Assembly (NCBI GenBank): GCA_029856125.1
Contig: JAHQWJ010000139.1
Location: 19,037-83,036, forward strand
From: Promethearchaeia archaeon
GTDB taxonomy: Archaea > Asgardarchaeota > Lokiarchaeia > Sigyniarchaeales > SOKP01
Length of the DNA: 64,000 bases
Reading direction: 5' to 3'
Shown here: positions 17,667 to 27,176 of the stretch, in pieces
Numbering within the stretch: the first letter of the stretch is position 1
Layout of the letters: every line of letters starts with the position of its first letter
The notes under the pieces: model-generated
What the model saw: only the letters and a program-made list of their open reading frames with translations
Databases searched by the model: none
Told to the model about the DNA's origin: nothing
Made by a program: the position numbers and the translations under genes

Positions 17667-18947
17667 GTGCCATTTTCGAAAATTTTTCCTTTTTATCAAA
17701 AAATGCAAAGCAAGAAAGAAATGACCTCAGAATTATATCGAGCTTGGCCGATATTCTTACTTGCGTTCATTAGATTATTATTTTTTTCTATTTTTGAAAG
17801 AGCGCTTTCAAATTACCTTTATTTTGTTGTGGATATTAGTGAAAGCACTCTAGGAATTATATCTTCTGCTGGAGCAATCGCTTATATTTTTGCTCCTATT
17901 CTTGGACAATTTATTACTTCAAAGACAGGAATCCGTAATGCCCTTATATTGTCTTCCGTTTTAGCACCCATTTTAATGGGAGCTCAAATTATATACTTTG
18001 AACCATGGTTTTTAATCCTGTGTCGAGCAACATTAGGATTAACCATGGGGCTCTATTGGCCAAATTGTATGAATCTGTTAAGTAAATGGCAGAAGATAAG
18101 TAGTCCTGAAAGAGCAAAAAGGGATTTTAGAAATTTTAATTTTTCTTGGAATTTTGGTTTTATCTTTGGGCTTCTCATTGGTTATGTATGGAGTTTTTCT
18201 TGGAATGATTATTCTGCTATGATTTTTTCGTGGTCTCTGTCGTTTTTACTTATCCCAATTAGTTTTTTTATAAATAAAGATACCAAAAACCATTTTCCAA
18301 AAGAGAAATTAGAAATCCACTTAGAAAATCCCGAATATGAAGAAGATTTTAAAATGATTTCCAAGACCAATTCAAATTCATCTATGATAATTTATCCCAT
18401 TCTATTCTCGTGGATCGGAATAATTTTCTTAGCTACAACAAAATCAATCTTACTATTTACTTATCCGGTTTTTTTAAAATTATACTCATTAGAATCACAT
18501 TCAACTTACCTTGTCCAAGGGGGTATACAATTAGCTCAACTTATTGGTTTAACTTGGATTAATGTAATGAATGTATATAAACGAAAAATTTCTGTTTTCA
18601 TCAGCTTTATTTCCATTATTGTGATTTCGTTCACTATTTTTTCTGTAGGTTCTATATGGTACCTTGCAATCATATTCTCAGTTACAGGCCTATTTTTTGG
18701 TTTTATACACGGAACGTCAATGAAAATCATGCTCGATTATGGATCTGTTAAGAATACAGCGAGATATTCAACTATGAATGAAATCATAATAGGAATTGGC
18801 TTTGGGGTAACCCCAATCATATCGGGTTATGTTGTAGAAATCAACTTATACGCTGTTTTTGTTTTTATTATAATATGTGGGTTTGCTTTTTTAGCTACTT
18901 TGATATATCTTTCCCGAAACATTAAAAGAGAGAGATTGAATAGCTAA
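17667..18947 (+). CDS. MFS-type transporter, member 1 of a local paralogue pair
   Basis: This is a 12-span permease of 426 residues with a Phe-rich opening (FARLLFFSIFERALSNYLYF-like) and a cytosolic loop. The loop after span 6 is about 45 residues and charged (KDTKNHFPKEKLEIHLENPE). The start is probably the GTG at 17667; an in-frame ATG follows 12 codons later. The gene at 27177 encodes a clear paralogue with the same motifs (SIFERAxxNYxYF, YIFxPILGxxI, RxFNFSWNxGF, AKNTxxYST). Substrates are unknown. No partner genes suggest one. Confidence 0.85.
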   Translation: MPFSKIFPFYQKMQSKKEMTSELYRAWPIFLLAFIRLLFFSIFERALSNYLYFVVDISESTLGIISSAGAIAYIFAPILGQFITSKTGIRNALILSSVLAPILMGAQIIYFEPWFLILCRATLGLTMGLYWPNCMNLLSKWQKISSPERAKRDFRNFNFSWNFGFIFGLLIGYVWSFSWNDYSAMIFSWSLSFLLIPISFFINKDTKNHFPKEKLEIHLENPEYEEDFKMISKTNSNSSMIIYPILFSWIGIIFLATTKSILLFTYPVFLKLYSLESHSTYLVQGGIQLAQLIGLTWINVMNVYKRKISVFISFISIIVISFTIFSVGSIWYLAIIFSVTGLFFGFIHGTSMKIMLDYGSVKNTARYSTMNEIIIGIGFGVTPIISGYVVEINLYAVFVFIIICGFAFLATLIYLSRNIKRERLNS

Positions 18948-19051
18948 AAAGTGCGTCATTATTTACTATTAGACTTCGAAATTGAATAATCTTTTATTCA
19001 AGCCGTCTTAAATGTTAATTAAATAGGAATTATTTATAGGGTGATAATAGT

Positions 19052-19564
19052 ATGACTTTATTTGATCAACTCAATAAACATCAATTAAAAGAACTTCTCG
19101 TTAAGTGTTGGATGACTCATGACGGTTCGTGGTTTTATAACTGCGTCCTAGAATTTGGTATTGAGACCGCAAACAAATTAAATAAAGCAGCAATTAAAAC
19201 ACTTTCTCCATTTGAAGTCCAAAGAGTTCAGAAAGCTTTAGAGATGGAGAAAGTCAAAGTAAAAACCTTTGAACAATTAAAAGCATTTATCAGCAACGGG
19301 TTTTCAATTTTAAAAGGTGATTTCATGGATTTTAACTACACCTTTCCTAGACACAATGTTTTGCATTGGGAAATGGGAAAATGTTTCGCTTACGAGGGAA
19401 TGAAAAGGATTGGAATAAAGGATAAATATGAATGTGGTCTTCTATATCGCCTTGGTTGCTGGCTAGATGTAATAGGTGTCAAATTTAAACTTGAACCTGA
19501 AATTATTGAGTGTTTATTGCATTCTCAAGAAACGTGTGTCGGAGATATGATATTTAATTTTTAA
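19052..19564 (+). CDS. DUF6125-like / L-2-amino-thiazoline-4-carboxylate hydrolase-superfamily-like protein
   Basis: This is a 170-residue soluble protein. It opens with MTHDGSWFYNCVLEFGIE and a following ANKLNKAAIKTLSPFEVQR, a pattern I associate with the DUF6125 group of anaerobic archaea and bacteria. The middle has NVLHWEMGKCFAYEGMKRIG, and the C-terminus has cysteines at YECGLLYRLGCWLD and ETCVGDMIFNF. The assignment is from memory of the pattern and has no known reaction. It is followed 21 bp later by an ICMT-like methyltransferase on the same strand, so the two are probably co-transcribed. Confidence 0.6.
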   Translation: MTLFDQLNKHQLKELLVKCWMTHDGSWFYNCVLEFGIETANKLNKAAIKTLSPFEVQRVQKALEMEKVKVKTFEQLKAFISNGFSILKGDFMDFNYTFPRHNVLHWEMGKCFAYEGMKRIGIKDKYECGLLYRLGCWLDVIGVKFKLEPEIIECLLHSQETCVGDMIFNF

Positions 19565-19585
19565 AAATACAAAAGGCTTATAAAA

Positions 19586-20221
19586 ATGTATCCGTGGTTT
19601 ATTTTATCTATTTTAGGTATGTGTTTTATGGTTCCACTTCATTTTTTATCAGTCGAACATGTAAAGTTTCAAAAAAAATATGGAGCGGATAAAGGGAATA
19701 AAATCACCGGAATACTCGGGCTCACTTCTGGATGGGGGTTTTTTATATTTTGGTTTGGAATATGGATTTCGCCTCAACCTCGTCTAAGTATTCCTTTTTT
19801 TCAAAATCCTAGTTTTTTTATTCCAATTATTAACTTTTCAATACCAATATTCTATTTAATAATCTCTATTCCTTTAATTTTGATAGGTGCTTGGTTAGGA
19901 ATTGTGAGCGTAAAAGAAACCTCTCTCAAAGTAGCGGAAACTCATAGGACAGAAAAAATCGTTTCCTCAAAAATTTATTCTTTAATTAGACATCCACAAT
20001 ACTTTGGGGGATTATTGGCCCATATTGGAATTTCTTTTCTGTTATCGTCGTTATTTTCTTTAATTTTTACACCTTTAGTATTTCTACTAAACTTTTTGGT
20101 TGCTTGGAAAGAAGAAAAAGAGTTAATTAAAGAATTTGGAAAAGAATATGAGAGCTATAAAGAAAAAGTCCCGATGTTCTTTCCGAAATTAAAGAAACAA
20201 AAGAAAAACTTAGAGAAATAA
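19586..20221 (+). CDS. Isoprenylcysteine/phospholipid methyltransferase-like membrane protein
   Basis: The protein has about five membrane segments and the ICMT/PEMT signature at its C-terminal half: LIRHPQYFGGLLAHIGI, then AWKEEKELIKEFGKEYESYKEKVPMFFP. The R-H-P-x-Y-F-G and E...FG..Y..Y motifs bind SAM and the hydrophobic acceptor. The N-terminus starts with a membrane span (WFILSILGMCFMVPLHF). It is 50 residues longer than the homologue at 9014-9499. It lies 21 bp after the DUF6125-like gene and abuts a convergent ferredoxin gene with no gap. The acceptor substrate is unknown. Confidence 0.85.
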   Translation: MYPWFILSILGMCFMVPLHFLSVEHVKFQKKYGADKGNKITGILGLTSGWGFFIFWFGIWISPQPRLSIPFFQNPSFFIPIINFSIPIFYLIISIPLILIGAWLGIVSVKETSLKVAETHRTEKIVSSKIYSLIRHPQYFGGLLAHIGISFLLSSLFSLIFTPLVFLLNFLVAWKEEKELIKEFGKEYESYKEKVPMFFPKLKKQKKNLEK

Positions 20222-21013
20222 TCAAATTTTCTGGTTGGCCATATCTTTAACTGTTATTTCGGGATGGTGATATCTCTGCGTTTTTAACGTTTTATCACCA
20301 AATTGAATACATTTCTCAGGACAAAAGTTAATACAAGCCAAACATTGCTGGCATTTATGTTCCCATTGAGGTATACCCTCTTCAAGCGTGATATTATTTA
20401 CCGGACATACTTTTACACATATACCGCAACTGGTACAAGTGTCTTCAGCGTAGAATGATTTGTCGTATCCATAAACATTATCTCGAAAACCCTTATTGAA
20501 CTTTTCGCTCTTAATTCTACGTTTCTCAAAAATGTCTTTCCCCAGATTCTTTTCATTTTTCTCAACGGTTTTATGAATAGATTCAATTTTTTTGTTTGCT
20601 TCTTCAAAAAATTCTATTTGGCGTGCTTCTGAGTGAATATCGTAACCAATAATATAGTTGTTAGGCATCATGATAAAAAATCCAGCGCTCAATGTTTTCG
20701 ATTTCGTATTTAAAATTGTCTCTATTTGGTGTAAGGGTGTGTTGTTAATATCTCCAGCATTCGTTATAACAGCAAAGAAATAATTGGATTTAGAGAGTTC
20801 TATTTTGCTTAGGAAATCATAGACAATTTTTGGTAATCCTGCGTAATACAGAGGAAAAATAAAACCAACTTTTTCGCTGGACGAAGCAAGGTGATCATCC
20901 TCCCAAACTTTCGCAATAGGTACAAGTTCACATTCTTCTAATTTTTCTGAAAGGTTCTTGGCAATTTTCAACGAATTACCTGTTCCAGTAAAGTAGTATA
21001 TTGTTGTTTTCAT
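20222..21013 (-). CDS. EFR1-type protein: flavodoxin domain fused to two 4Fe-4S motifs
   Basis: The N-terminus has a flavodoxin phosphate loop (YYFTGTGNSLKIAKNL), then FIFPLYYAGLPKIVYDFL and a NAGD loop. The C-terminal 70 residues hold two 4Fe-4S motifs: CTSCGICVKVCPVNNI and CQQCLACINFCPEKC. This is the EFR1 (ferrodoxin) architecture found in anaerobes, which joins FMN and clusters in one electron carrier. At 263 residues it is complete. It is convergent with the ICMT gene, with the two stop codons adjacent, and has its own upstream region toward the rhodanese gene. Confidence 0.92.
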   Translation of the reverse strand: MKTTIYYFTGTGNSLKIAKNLSEKLEECELVPIAKVWEDDHLASSSEKVGFIFPLYYAGLPKIVYDFLSKIELSKSNYFFAVITNAGDINNTPLHQIETILNTKSKTLSAGFFIMMPNNYIIGYDIHSEARQIEFFEEANKKIESIHKTVEKNEKNLGKDIFEKRRIKSEKFNKGFRDNVYGYDKSFYAEDTCTSCGICVKVCPVNNITLEEGIPQWEHKCQQCLACINFCPEKCIQFGDKTLKTQRYHHPEITVKDMANQKI

Positions 21014-21074
21014 ATCTCTTCAAGACTTTTTAGGTTAATAAGTTTTATTAATCGAAATGTTGATATAGTTAGTA

Positions 21075-21650
21075 TTAATAGGTCTTCACTAACTTCCATC
21101 TCCTCTTAGAAAAAAGAACTAGAACAAAGATTATTCCTATAATAGAAACAAGAAATACAGGTAATGCGAAATCAATGTTATTTACTGCCTCATTTAGCCA
21201 ATAATCATAACCCTCAGCTATCCACTCAGAAATTCCTCCCAACATGTTATAAACTTTCGTAAAATTATAATAATTGTTATCAATCAAGATATCGCTAGCT
21301 TGCCCACTTCTAAATCCAGTATTACAATATACTATAATCTCCGTATCATTATAGGGTGCGAGTTCAGCCAACCTTCCTTCAAGTTCGGCAAGTGGGATCA
21401 AAGTAGCGTTGTATAAATGATTCGTGTTAAATTCCCCTGAGGTTCTTACATCTAAAACAAGCAGATCCGGATATGCAGTGTTATTATTTATCATATCGTT
21501 TGCTACTTGAACGGTAATATCAGTTCTTACCGGATCAGCTGCTATCCCCGGCGAAGCAAAATTATAAAATTGGATTAAAAGTAACGAAATCACGATTAGA
21601 TATAACGTGCTTCTACTCTTCCTACTTTTCTTAAATTTTATTTTTAGCAT
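21075..21650 (-). CDS. Exported, membrane-anchored rhodanese-domain protein
   Basis: A signal-anchor (LYLIVISLLLIQFYNFA) precedes a rhodanese domain with LLVLDVRTSGEFNTNHLYNA, the catalytic loop VYCNTGFRSGQASDIL with its Cys, and MLGGISEWIAEGY. A second hydrophobic span near the C-terminus (ALPVFLVSIIGIIFVLVLF) and a basic tail anchor it, so the domain lies outside the cell. Such domains transfer sulfane sulfur or sense redox. Which one applies is unknown. At 191 residues it is complete and stands alone. Confidence 0.9.
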   Translation of the reverse strand: MLKIKFKKSRKSRSTLYLIVISLLLIQFYNFASPGIAADPVRTDITVQVANDMINNNTAYPDLLVLDVRTSGEFNTNHLYNATLIPLAELEGRLAELAPYNDTEIIVYCNTGFRSGQASDILIDNNYYNFTKVYNMLGGISEWIAEGYDYWLNEAVNNIDFALPVFLVSIIGIIFVLVLFSKRRWKLVKTY

Positions 21651-21854
21651 AAGAATCTTAATTTAGTTTACTAAAACTTAGTTTAAATTAGAATTTCCAC
21701 TTTTTAATTTTTATTCTTATTTTATAAAGGTTTATTATGTTATAGAACAATTTCCTTGGATGTTTGAGTGAGTTTAGTGAAGGAAGAATTTATAAAAGAA
21801 CAAATTCAATTTGATATTTAGGTTAGAAATTTAAATAAAACACGCACGATAATT

Positions 21855-22655
21855 ATGAATGCTGAAAATAATTTTATGGGTTGGGAGAATCCGGGATCAG
21901 CTTTAATAACAGGTTCTTCATCTGGAATTGGAGCTGAATTTGCCCGACAATTAGCACAACAAGGTTTTAACTTAATTTTAGTAGCTAGAAGAAAAGAAAA
22001 GTTAGATGCTCTTAGCAAAACATTACAAGAAAAATATTCTAATGATGTTGAAGTGCTTGTTGCTGATTTATCCAATATTTCTGATAACAAACAAGTTATT
22101 TCAAGAATCAATGAAATAGAAAATCTTGACATACTTATAAACAACGCTGGATTTGGAATTTTGGATAATTTCCTACAGATAGAGAGGATGAAACATGTCG
22201 AAATGATAAATGTCCATTTCACAAGTCCCGTGATGCTTTGTCACGCTACGATTCCCGGAATGGTAAGAAGAAAGCGGGGAGTTATTATCAATACATCGTC
22301 AATCTTTGCAATAAATAAGGATTCCTCGCTAATAATGTATACAACTACTAAATCAGCTGTAGCTATTTTTTCGGAGTTACTCAAAGTAAAAGTCAAGGGA
22401 ACTGGAATTTTTGTACAAGCATTGTGTCCCGGTTTTACCTATACCGAATTTCACGACACCGATGCTATGAGCGGCTTTCAAAGAAGCTTGTATAAAGCAG
22501 AACAATGGATGAAAGCAGAAGAAGTTGTTTCGCTTTCACTTGACGCTGTTAAATCCAAATCTGTAATCTTCATACCTGGAGAGATAAATTTAGTTGAAGG
22601 TAAAAACTTGCGTAAAAAGAAACTCAAAAAGTACCTTAATTGCGAATGGTTATAA
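21855..22655 (+). CDS. Short-chain dehydrogenase/reductase
   Basis: The nucleotide motif is LITGSSSGIGAEFARQL, followed by a basic patch (VARRKEKLD) that favours NADP(H), DILINNAGFG, and the catalytic Ser/Tyr/Lys in NTSSIFA and YTTTKSAV. At 266 residues it is a classical SDR of the oxidoreductase type. The C-terminus is very basic (KNLRKKKLKKYLN). The substrate is not predictable. The start is an ATG. It stands alone between the rhodanese gene (divergent) and a small exported protein. Confidence 0.9.
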   Translation: MNAENNFMGWENPGSALITGSSSGIGAEFARQLAQQGFNLILVARRKEKLDALSKTLQEKYSNDVEVLVADLSNISDNKQVISRINEIENLDILINNAGFGILDNFLQIERMKHVEMINVHFTSPVMLCHATIPGMVRRKRGVIINTSSIFAINKDSSLIMYTTTKSAVAIFSELLKVKVKGTGIFVQALCPGFTYTEFHDTDAMSGFQRSLYKAEQWMKAEEVVSLSLDAVKSKSVIFIPGEINLVEGKNLRKKKLKKYLNCEWL

Positions 22656-22770
22656 CTCTTCTTATGATTGAGCACCCTATCCACTTAAATTAGTATTTTC
22701 TTAAGCTTTAAAATTATAACGTAAATAGTTAAATACTAAATTATTAAATTTAAAACTATTATTCACTTAA

Positions 22771-23268
22771 GTGAAGTTCATAACCAATACTTTGATAAAA
22801 ATGCTAAAAAAAAAAACTTATTATGCTTTATCGGTCTTCTTTATCGTATTCTTAACCATAGCAGGCGTTAATGTTAGAGCACACCCACCTGATGCTATGT
22901 CCCTGGAATTCAATTCAGGTACAAATACACTTAAAGTTTCAATCACGCACGGAGTTTCTGATAACACATCTCATTATGTAGTTTCAGTAGTAGTTAGAGT
23001 TAATGGATCTATAGACCAGACCGAATTCTACACAAGCCAACCCGATGTGGCTTTTTTTATTTATGAGTATACTGTAATAACAAATAATGGGTCTACTATT
23101 CAGGTAACAGCAACATGTAGCCAAGGAGGCTCCATAACACGAACATTGGGGGGTGAAAGCACACCTACCGATGGAGCTATTCCTGGATATATGGGGCTAT
23201 ATATAGTTCTAGTAGTTTCTGTAATTACTCTACTAATGACTTTTCGTAAAAAATTAAAAAGAATATGA
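22771..23268 (+). CDS. Secreted, C-terminally anchored beta-rich protein
   Basis: A signal peptide (YYALSVFFIVFLTIAGVNVRA) leads to a beta-rich domain of about 90 residues with the pattern ITHGVSDNTSHYVVSVVVRV. A C-terminal span (GLYIVLVVSVITLLMTF) and basic tail follow. The HGVSD..SHYV..V.V...G pattern recalls immunoglobulin-like domains of desulfoferrodoxin/SoxZ type, but I cannot assign it safely. It would sit on the outer face of the membrane. The start is a GTG at 22771. It ends just before a long oligo-T tract and 135 bp before the ZIP transporter. Confidence 0.7.
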   Translation: MKFITNTLIKMLKKKTYYALSVFFIVFLTIAGVNVRAHPPDAMSLEFNSGTNTLKVSITHGVSDNTSHYVVSVVVRVNGSIDQTEFYTSQPDVAFFIYEYTVITNNGSTIQVTATCSQGGSITRTLGGESTPTDGAIPGYMGLYIVLVVSVITLLMTFRKKLKRI

Positions 23269-23288
23269 GTTAAAGCAGTAAACAACAA

Positions 23289-23308
23289 TTTTTTTTTATT
23301 TTTTTTTT
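23289..23308 (+). terminator. Oligo-T terminator-like tract
   Basis: A run of nine T, one A and ten T lies 20 bp after the stop of the secreted protein gene. Archaeal RNA polymerase terminates on such oligo-T stretches, so this is a plausible end of that transcript. Confidence 0.55.
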
Positions 23309-23404
23309 AAAAGATTAATACTTGGTTGTTACCCAAAAATTAAGATATGATATACAATAGATACAATATAGCAAAATTAGAAATAAAACTGAGGTATAAA
23401 CAAG

Positions 23405-24244
23405 ATGGAAGTAATTATAGGCTTTTTAACGATATTTCTTATTGGGAGTCTCAGTTTAATTGGATTATTTATGATTTCAATTAGAGAAAAGACATTAGAT
23501 AAAATCCTTTTCATTCTGGTGGCGTTTGCAACTGGCACAATTCTGGCATCTGCGTTATTCGATTTAATTCCAGAATCCATTCACCATCTAGAAGAATTGA
23601 ATTCAGGTGGAGCTGAAATTGCTGAAAACTTAGTTTTTGTGTTTATTATTTTTGGTTTTGTGATATTTTTTGTCATTGAACGCTTTATTTATTGGTTTCA
23701 TGGACATGCTCACGAAAATGAAAACAAGTTGGTGTGTTATACCGGATTAGGAGAGGGTGAGGACTATTCGTTGTCACGAGATAGTGGCGTTAAAAATTTT
23801 GCTCTTCTTAACTTAATCGGGGATGGACTTCATAACTATTTAGATGGGATAATCATAATGGTTGCTTTTTTAAGTGGAACCAGAAATGGTATAATTATTA
23901 CACTCGCTGTACTATTCCACGAGTTTCCTCAAGAAATCGGCGATTTCGGAATACTTTTATTCGGTGGTTTTTCAAAGAAAAAAGCACTATTCTTCAATTT
24001 TATGAGTGGAATGATTGCCTTATTAGGTGGATTAACAGCATTTATCTTGTCAGACACAGTAGAAATCTTTAATCTGTTTTTCTTAGCATTCTCGGGTGGT
24101 GGTTTTTTATATATCGCTAGTACTGAACTCATGCCTGAATTGATAAAGGAAAAGGATTTAAAAAAATCGATAATACAAGCACTCATTTTTTTATGTGGGG
24201 TAATCTTAATAATGTCTTTAGTAACTTTACTACCACATGAATAA
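23405..24244 (+). CDS. ZIP-family metal transporter
   Basis: The protein has about eight membrane spans and the two ZIP metal motifs: HNYLDGIIIMVAF in span 4, and HEFPQEIGDFGILL in span 5. These match the HNxxDG and HExPxExGD patterns of zinc/iron permeases. A His-rich cytosolic loop (FHGHAHENENK) precedes span 4, as in many ZIP proteins. At 279 residues it is complete. It probably imports Zn(II), Fe(II) or Mn(II). Metal choice and regulation cannot be read here. It has a good ATG start after AGATGG. Confidence 0.93.
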   Translation: MEVIIGFLTIFLIGSLSLIGLFMISIREKTLDKILFILVAFATGTILASALFDLIPESIHHLEELNSGGAEIAENLVFVFIIFGFVIFFVIERFIYWFHGHAHENENKLVCYTGLGEGEDYSLSRDSGVKNFALLNLIGDGLHNYLDGIIIMVAFLSGTRNGIIITLAVLFHEFPQEIGDFGILLFGGFSKKKALFFNFMSGMIALLGGLTAFILSDTVEIFNLFFLAFSGGGFLYIASTELMPELIKEKDLKKSIIQALIFLCGVILIMSLVTLLPHE

Positions 24245-24284
24245 ACAACTTATAAGGATATAAAAAAAAATAAATTAGTATTTT

Positions 24285-24473
24285 TTACTGCTTCTTCCTG
24301 GTAATATAAGGAAACTTATCAGAGTATTCGAATAACTCTGGATAATTGAGTTTCCACCCTCGAGATTTAAGTATTTTTTTCCTATTTTTTTGTTTATGGA
24401 TGACTTTTCTACTTATTCTATTTCGAGGATATTTCTTCTTTTTTCTTCTTTGCTTCTGATATATTACTGACAT
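24285..24473 (-). CDS. Very basic 62-residue open frame, doubtful
   Basis: The translation is packed with Lys and Arg (about 40 percent) in its first 40 residues, then has an aromatic tail (YPELFEYSDKFPYITRKK). A nucleic-acid-binding microprotein is possible. In an AT-rich genome, however, A-rich DNA read in this frame gives Lys by chance. I find no clear ribosome-binding site. Listed for completeness. Confidence 0.25.
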   Translation of the reverse strand: MSVIYQKQRRKKKKYPRNRISRKVIHKQKNRKKILKSRGWKLNYPELFEYSDKFPYITRKKQ

Positions 24474-25062
24474 GCTAATCCGTCATATCGAATTAGCCAC
24501 CTCACCAATTAGGTCTTAATACATTTCTTGTTCAATTAAATGTTACAATATGGTAAATGAAAGTAAATTTTAATTCAATATAAATAAGATATCAGTTCTC
24601 TTATTTAAACCTTTCCTTCTTCTGTATTATTAATCTATCCGTAAATATCACTAGGAAAATCGCTCGATTTAAATAAATAATCACAAAAATGAAGGTACTC
24701 ACTTTTTTGAGCCATTATTTAATATATCTTCTATCTATTTTTAACTACTTCCTAATATAATTTCAACAACTAAATTAGTTGATGGAAGTTAAAAATCTTG
24801 CTAATGTGTTTTCCGAAGTAGTCTTCAAGGACTACAAGTGTGCTATTGAAACGAGCATTGAAAACAGTCTGTTTTTTTGAAAGAAAAAAAAGCCAATAGA
24901 ACCTGGCAACAATAATTCCCCAGATTTAAGTTCAATTTACTAAAATAATGATTCTTTTCTAACATTTTTCATCAAATGTTAAAACTAAGTTACTTTTTAT
25001 TTGATTAAATAAAGTAGATCGTAAGTAATATAAAGAAGAATTAAAATTTAAAAATATCTGAT
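24474..25062. other. Long intergenic region with two inverted repeats and a 32-codon mini-frame
   Basis: No confident gene lies here. CAACTAA-A-TTAGTTG (24767-24781) is a near-perfect palindrome that ends one base before an ATG at 24782. That ATG opens a 32-codon frame (MEVKNLANVFSEVVFKDYK...) ending in TGA. Inside it, GTAGTC and GACTAC flank TTCAAG (24818-24835), a possible hairpin. The frame could be a microprotein, a remnant of a lost gene or chance. Confidence 0.3.
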
Positions 25063-27045
25063 TTAGTTTTTGTATTCATCTGAGGATTTCATTTCATCTT
25101 CATCCTCGATTTCTTCATCATCTTCGGGCTTAGGCTTATAAAAAGGTTCTGAGACTATATCATGTTCTGGTTCGGGAATAGGTTCGTATACTGGTTCCGG
25201 TTCTGATTCCGGCTCTGGTGTAGCTTCATATACTGGTTTTGATTCTGGCTCTGATGTAGCTTCATATACTGGTTTTGATTCTGGCTCTGGAGTAGGTTCA
25301 TATACTGGTTCTGGTTCCGGTTCTGGCGTAGGTTCGTACATTGTTTCATATACTGGTTCCGGTTCTGGTTCCGGCTCAGTTTCTAGCGTAGGTTCATATA
25401 CTGGTTCTGGTTCTGGCGTAGGTTCATATACTGGTTCAGGCTCTGGCGTAGGTTCATATACTGGTTCAGGCTCTGGCGTAGGTTCATATACTGGTTCTGG
25501 CGTAGGTTCATATACTGGTTCTGGTTCTGGAGTAGGTTCATATACTGGTTCTGGTTCTGGAGTAGGTTCATATACTGGTTCTGGTTCCGGTTCTGGCGTA
25601 GGTTCGTACATTGTTTCATATACTGGTTCCGGTTCTGGTTCCGGTTCTGGTTCCGGTTCTGGTTCCGGCTCAGTTTCTAGCGTAGGTTCATATACTGGTT
25701 CTGGTTCTGGCGTAGGTTCATATACTGGTTCAGGCTCTGGCGTAGGTTCATATACTGGTTCTGGTTCAGGCTCTGGCGTAGGTTCATATGCTGGTTCAAG
25801 TTCAGGCTCTGGAGTAGATTCATATACTGGTTCTGGTTCCGGTTCAGTTTCTAGCGTAGGTTCATATACTGGTTCTGGTTCTGGCGTAGGTTCGTACATT
25901 GTTTCATATACTGGTTCCGGTTCTGGTTCCAGTTCTGGTTCCGGCTCAGTTTCTAGCGTAGGTTCATATACTGGTTCCGGCTCTGGCGTAGGTTCATATG
26001 CTGGTTCAAGTTCAGGCTCTGGAGTAGATTCATATACTGGTTCTGGTTCCGGTTCAGTTTCTAGCGTAGGTTCATATACTGGTTCTGGTTCTGGTTCTGG
26101 CGTAGGTTCATATACTGGTTCAGGCTCTGGAGTAGATTCATATACTGGTTCTGGTTCCGGCTCAGGTTCAGGAGTAGATTCATATACTGGTTCTGGTTCA
26201 GGTTCTGGCGTAGGTTCATATACTGGTTCTGGCTCTGGAGTAGGTTCATATAATGGTTCTGGCTCTGGAGTAGGTTCATATAATGGTTCTGGCTCTGGAG
26301 TAGGTTCATATACTGGCTCAGGCTCTGGAGTAGGTTCATATACTGGCTCAGGCTCTGGAGTAGGTTCATATACTGGCTCAGGCTCTGGAGTAGGTTCATA
26401 TACTGGCTCAGGCTCTGGAGTAGGTTCATATACTGGCTCAGGTTCCCGCTCAGGTTCAGGAGTAGGTTCATATACTGGTTCTGGTTCCGGTTCTGGGGTA
26501 GGTTCATATACTGGTTCTGGTTCTGGTTCTTGGGTAGGTTCATATACTGGTTCCGGTTCTGGTTCTTGGGTAGGTTCATATACTGGTTCTGGTTCTGGCT
26601 CAGCTCTTTTTTTTACAATGGGTTCATCAATTATATATTTTTTATCAGGAGCTTTTTGAGTTATCGTAAATGGATTACTCTCAGGTTGTATCATTTGAGG
26701 TCCCAGAAAAATGTTTTTTGGTTTTATTTTTTTCTTATCTATTAGTAGTTCTAATTCGAAGCTTCCTGGAGTGAGGAAATCTACGCCATCAATATCATTT
26801 TTTAATGTAGTATCCCATTCAATCGTTTTACTCTCTGATTTTTTTATATTATCCTTAGATTCTGGTCTGAGCTTTTTAGTTAGTAAAACTTTAGTCTGAA
26901 ATATTATCTTTCCTTGAAAATCGTGTTCCTTCTTCCCTTTAGTTGTCCACCTCAGGTGAAAACCATCAGAATGTTTCCATAAAACATATCCTAAGAATTG
27001 ACCTGAACTGAAATCTGTACGACCTTTGATCTCTTTTACATTCAT
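25063..27045 (-). CDS. PEPEP/VYEP tandem-repeat protein with unknown N-terminal domain
   Basis: The start is placed at the ATG at 27045 (reading [10 protein letters not shown]). The longer frame from 27174 has no support. Residues about 1-115 form a compact domain: [20 protein letters not shown], then [11 protein letters not shown], then [18 protein letters not shown]. This looks beta-rich, and I do not know its family. Residues about 150-625 are about 39 tandem units of the type [10 protein letters not shown] (10-24 residues each). The tail is acidic ([11 protein letters not shown]). Pro-Glu repeats usually form stiff extended spacers. No signal peptide or anchor is seen, so the protein is probably cytosolic. 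Confidence 0.85.
   Translation of the reverse strand: MNVKEIKGRTDFSSGQFLGYVLWKHSDGFHLRWTTKGKKEHDFQGKIIFQTKVLLTKKLRPESKDNIKKSESKTIEWDTTLKNDIDGVDFLTPGSFELELLIDKKKIKPKNIFLGPQMIQPESNPFTITQKAPDKKYIIDEPIVKKRAEPEPEPVYEPTQEPEPEPVYEPTQEPEPEPVYEPTPEPEPEPVYEPTPEPEREPEPVYEPTPEPEPVYEPTPEPEPVYEPTPEPEPVYEPTPEPEPVYEPTPEPEPLYEPTPEPEPLYEPTPEPEPVYEPTPEPEPEPVYESTPEPEPEPEPVYESTPEPEPVYEPTPEPEPEPVYEPTLETEPEPEPVYESTPEPELEPAYEPTPEPEPVYEPTLETEPEPELEPEPEPVYETMYEPTPEPEPVYEPTLETEPEPEPVYESTPEPELEPAYEPTPEPEPEPVYEPTPEPEPVYEPTPEPEPVYEPTLETEPEPEPEPEPEPEPEPVYETMYEPTPEPEPEPVYEPTPEPEPVYEPTPEPEPVYEPTPEPVYEPTPEPEPVYEPTPEPEPVYEPTPEPEPVYEPTLETEPEPEPEPVYETMYEPTPEPEPEPVYEPTPEPESKPVYEATSEPESKPVYEATPEPESEPEPVYEPIPEPEHDIVSEPFYKPKPEDDEEIEDEDEMKSSDEYKN
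25160..26610 (-). repeat. Tandem coding repeat, basic unit about 30 bp, about 39 copies
   Basis: On the plus strand the unit reads roughly GGTTCATATACTGGTTCTGG with a variable CTGGAGTA/CTGGCGTA end. Units vary by whole 6-bp GGTTCT/GGTTCC steps (Glu-Pro pairs), which keeps the frame. A larger block containing TLETEP and ETMYEP recurs three times (near 25320, 25590 and 25890). This indicates segmental duplication on top of slippage. Confidence 0.95.
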
Positions 27046-27176
27046 TTTTATTTCTCTTAAATTATGAAGTAATTTCAGATAAATTATGTAACAATTTGTT
27101 AATAAATTTTTACTAAACGAAAAAGTATTTGAGATATGTTTTGTTCTATTTCTTATTAAAAAATTAGGTAACAAAA

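Noticed and set aside
25155..26579. Long open frames in other frames of the repeat region, with Met-Asn-Leu and Gln-rich repeats (or Phe/Trp-rich on the other strand)
   Set aside because: They arise because a 30-bp unit has no stop codon in several frames. The Pro-Glu-Pro frame has a sensible head domain, tail and start, so the others are shadows.
25160..26610. A CRISPR-like array, because of a roughly 30-bp regular period
   Set aside because: There are no unique spacers. Units run head to tail, vary by 6-bp codon pairs, and keep one reading frame.
26530..26899. Two open frames on the plus strand over the repeat gene's head region
   Set aside because: They are the antisense of the well-supported minus-strand gene and are aromatic-rich shadows of its repeats.
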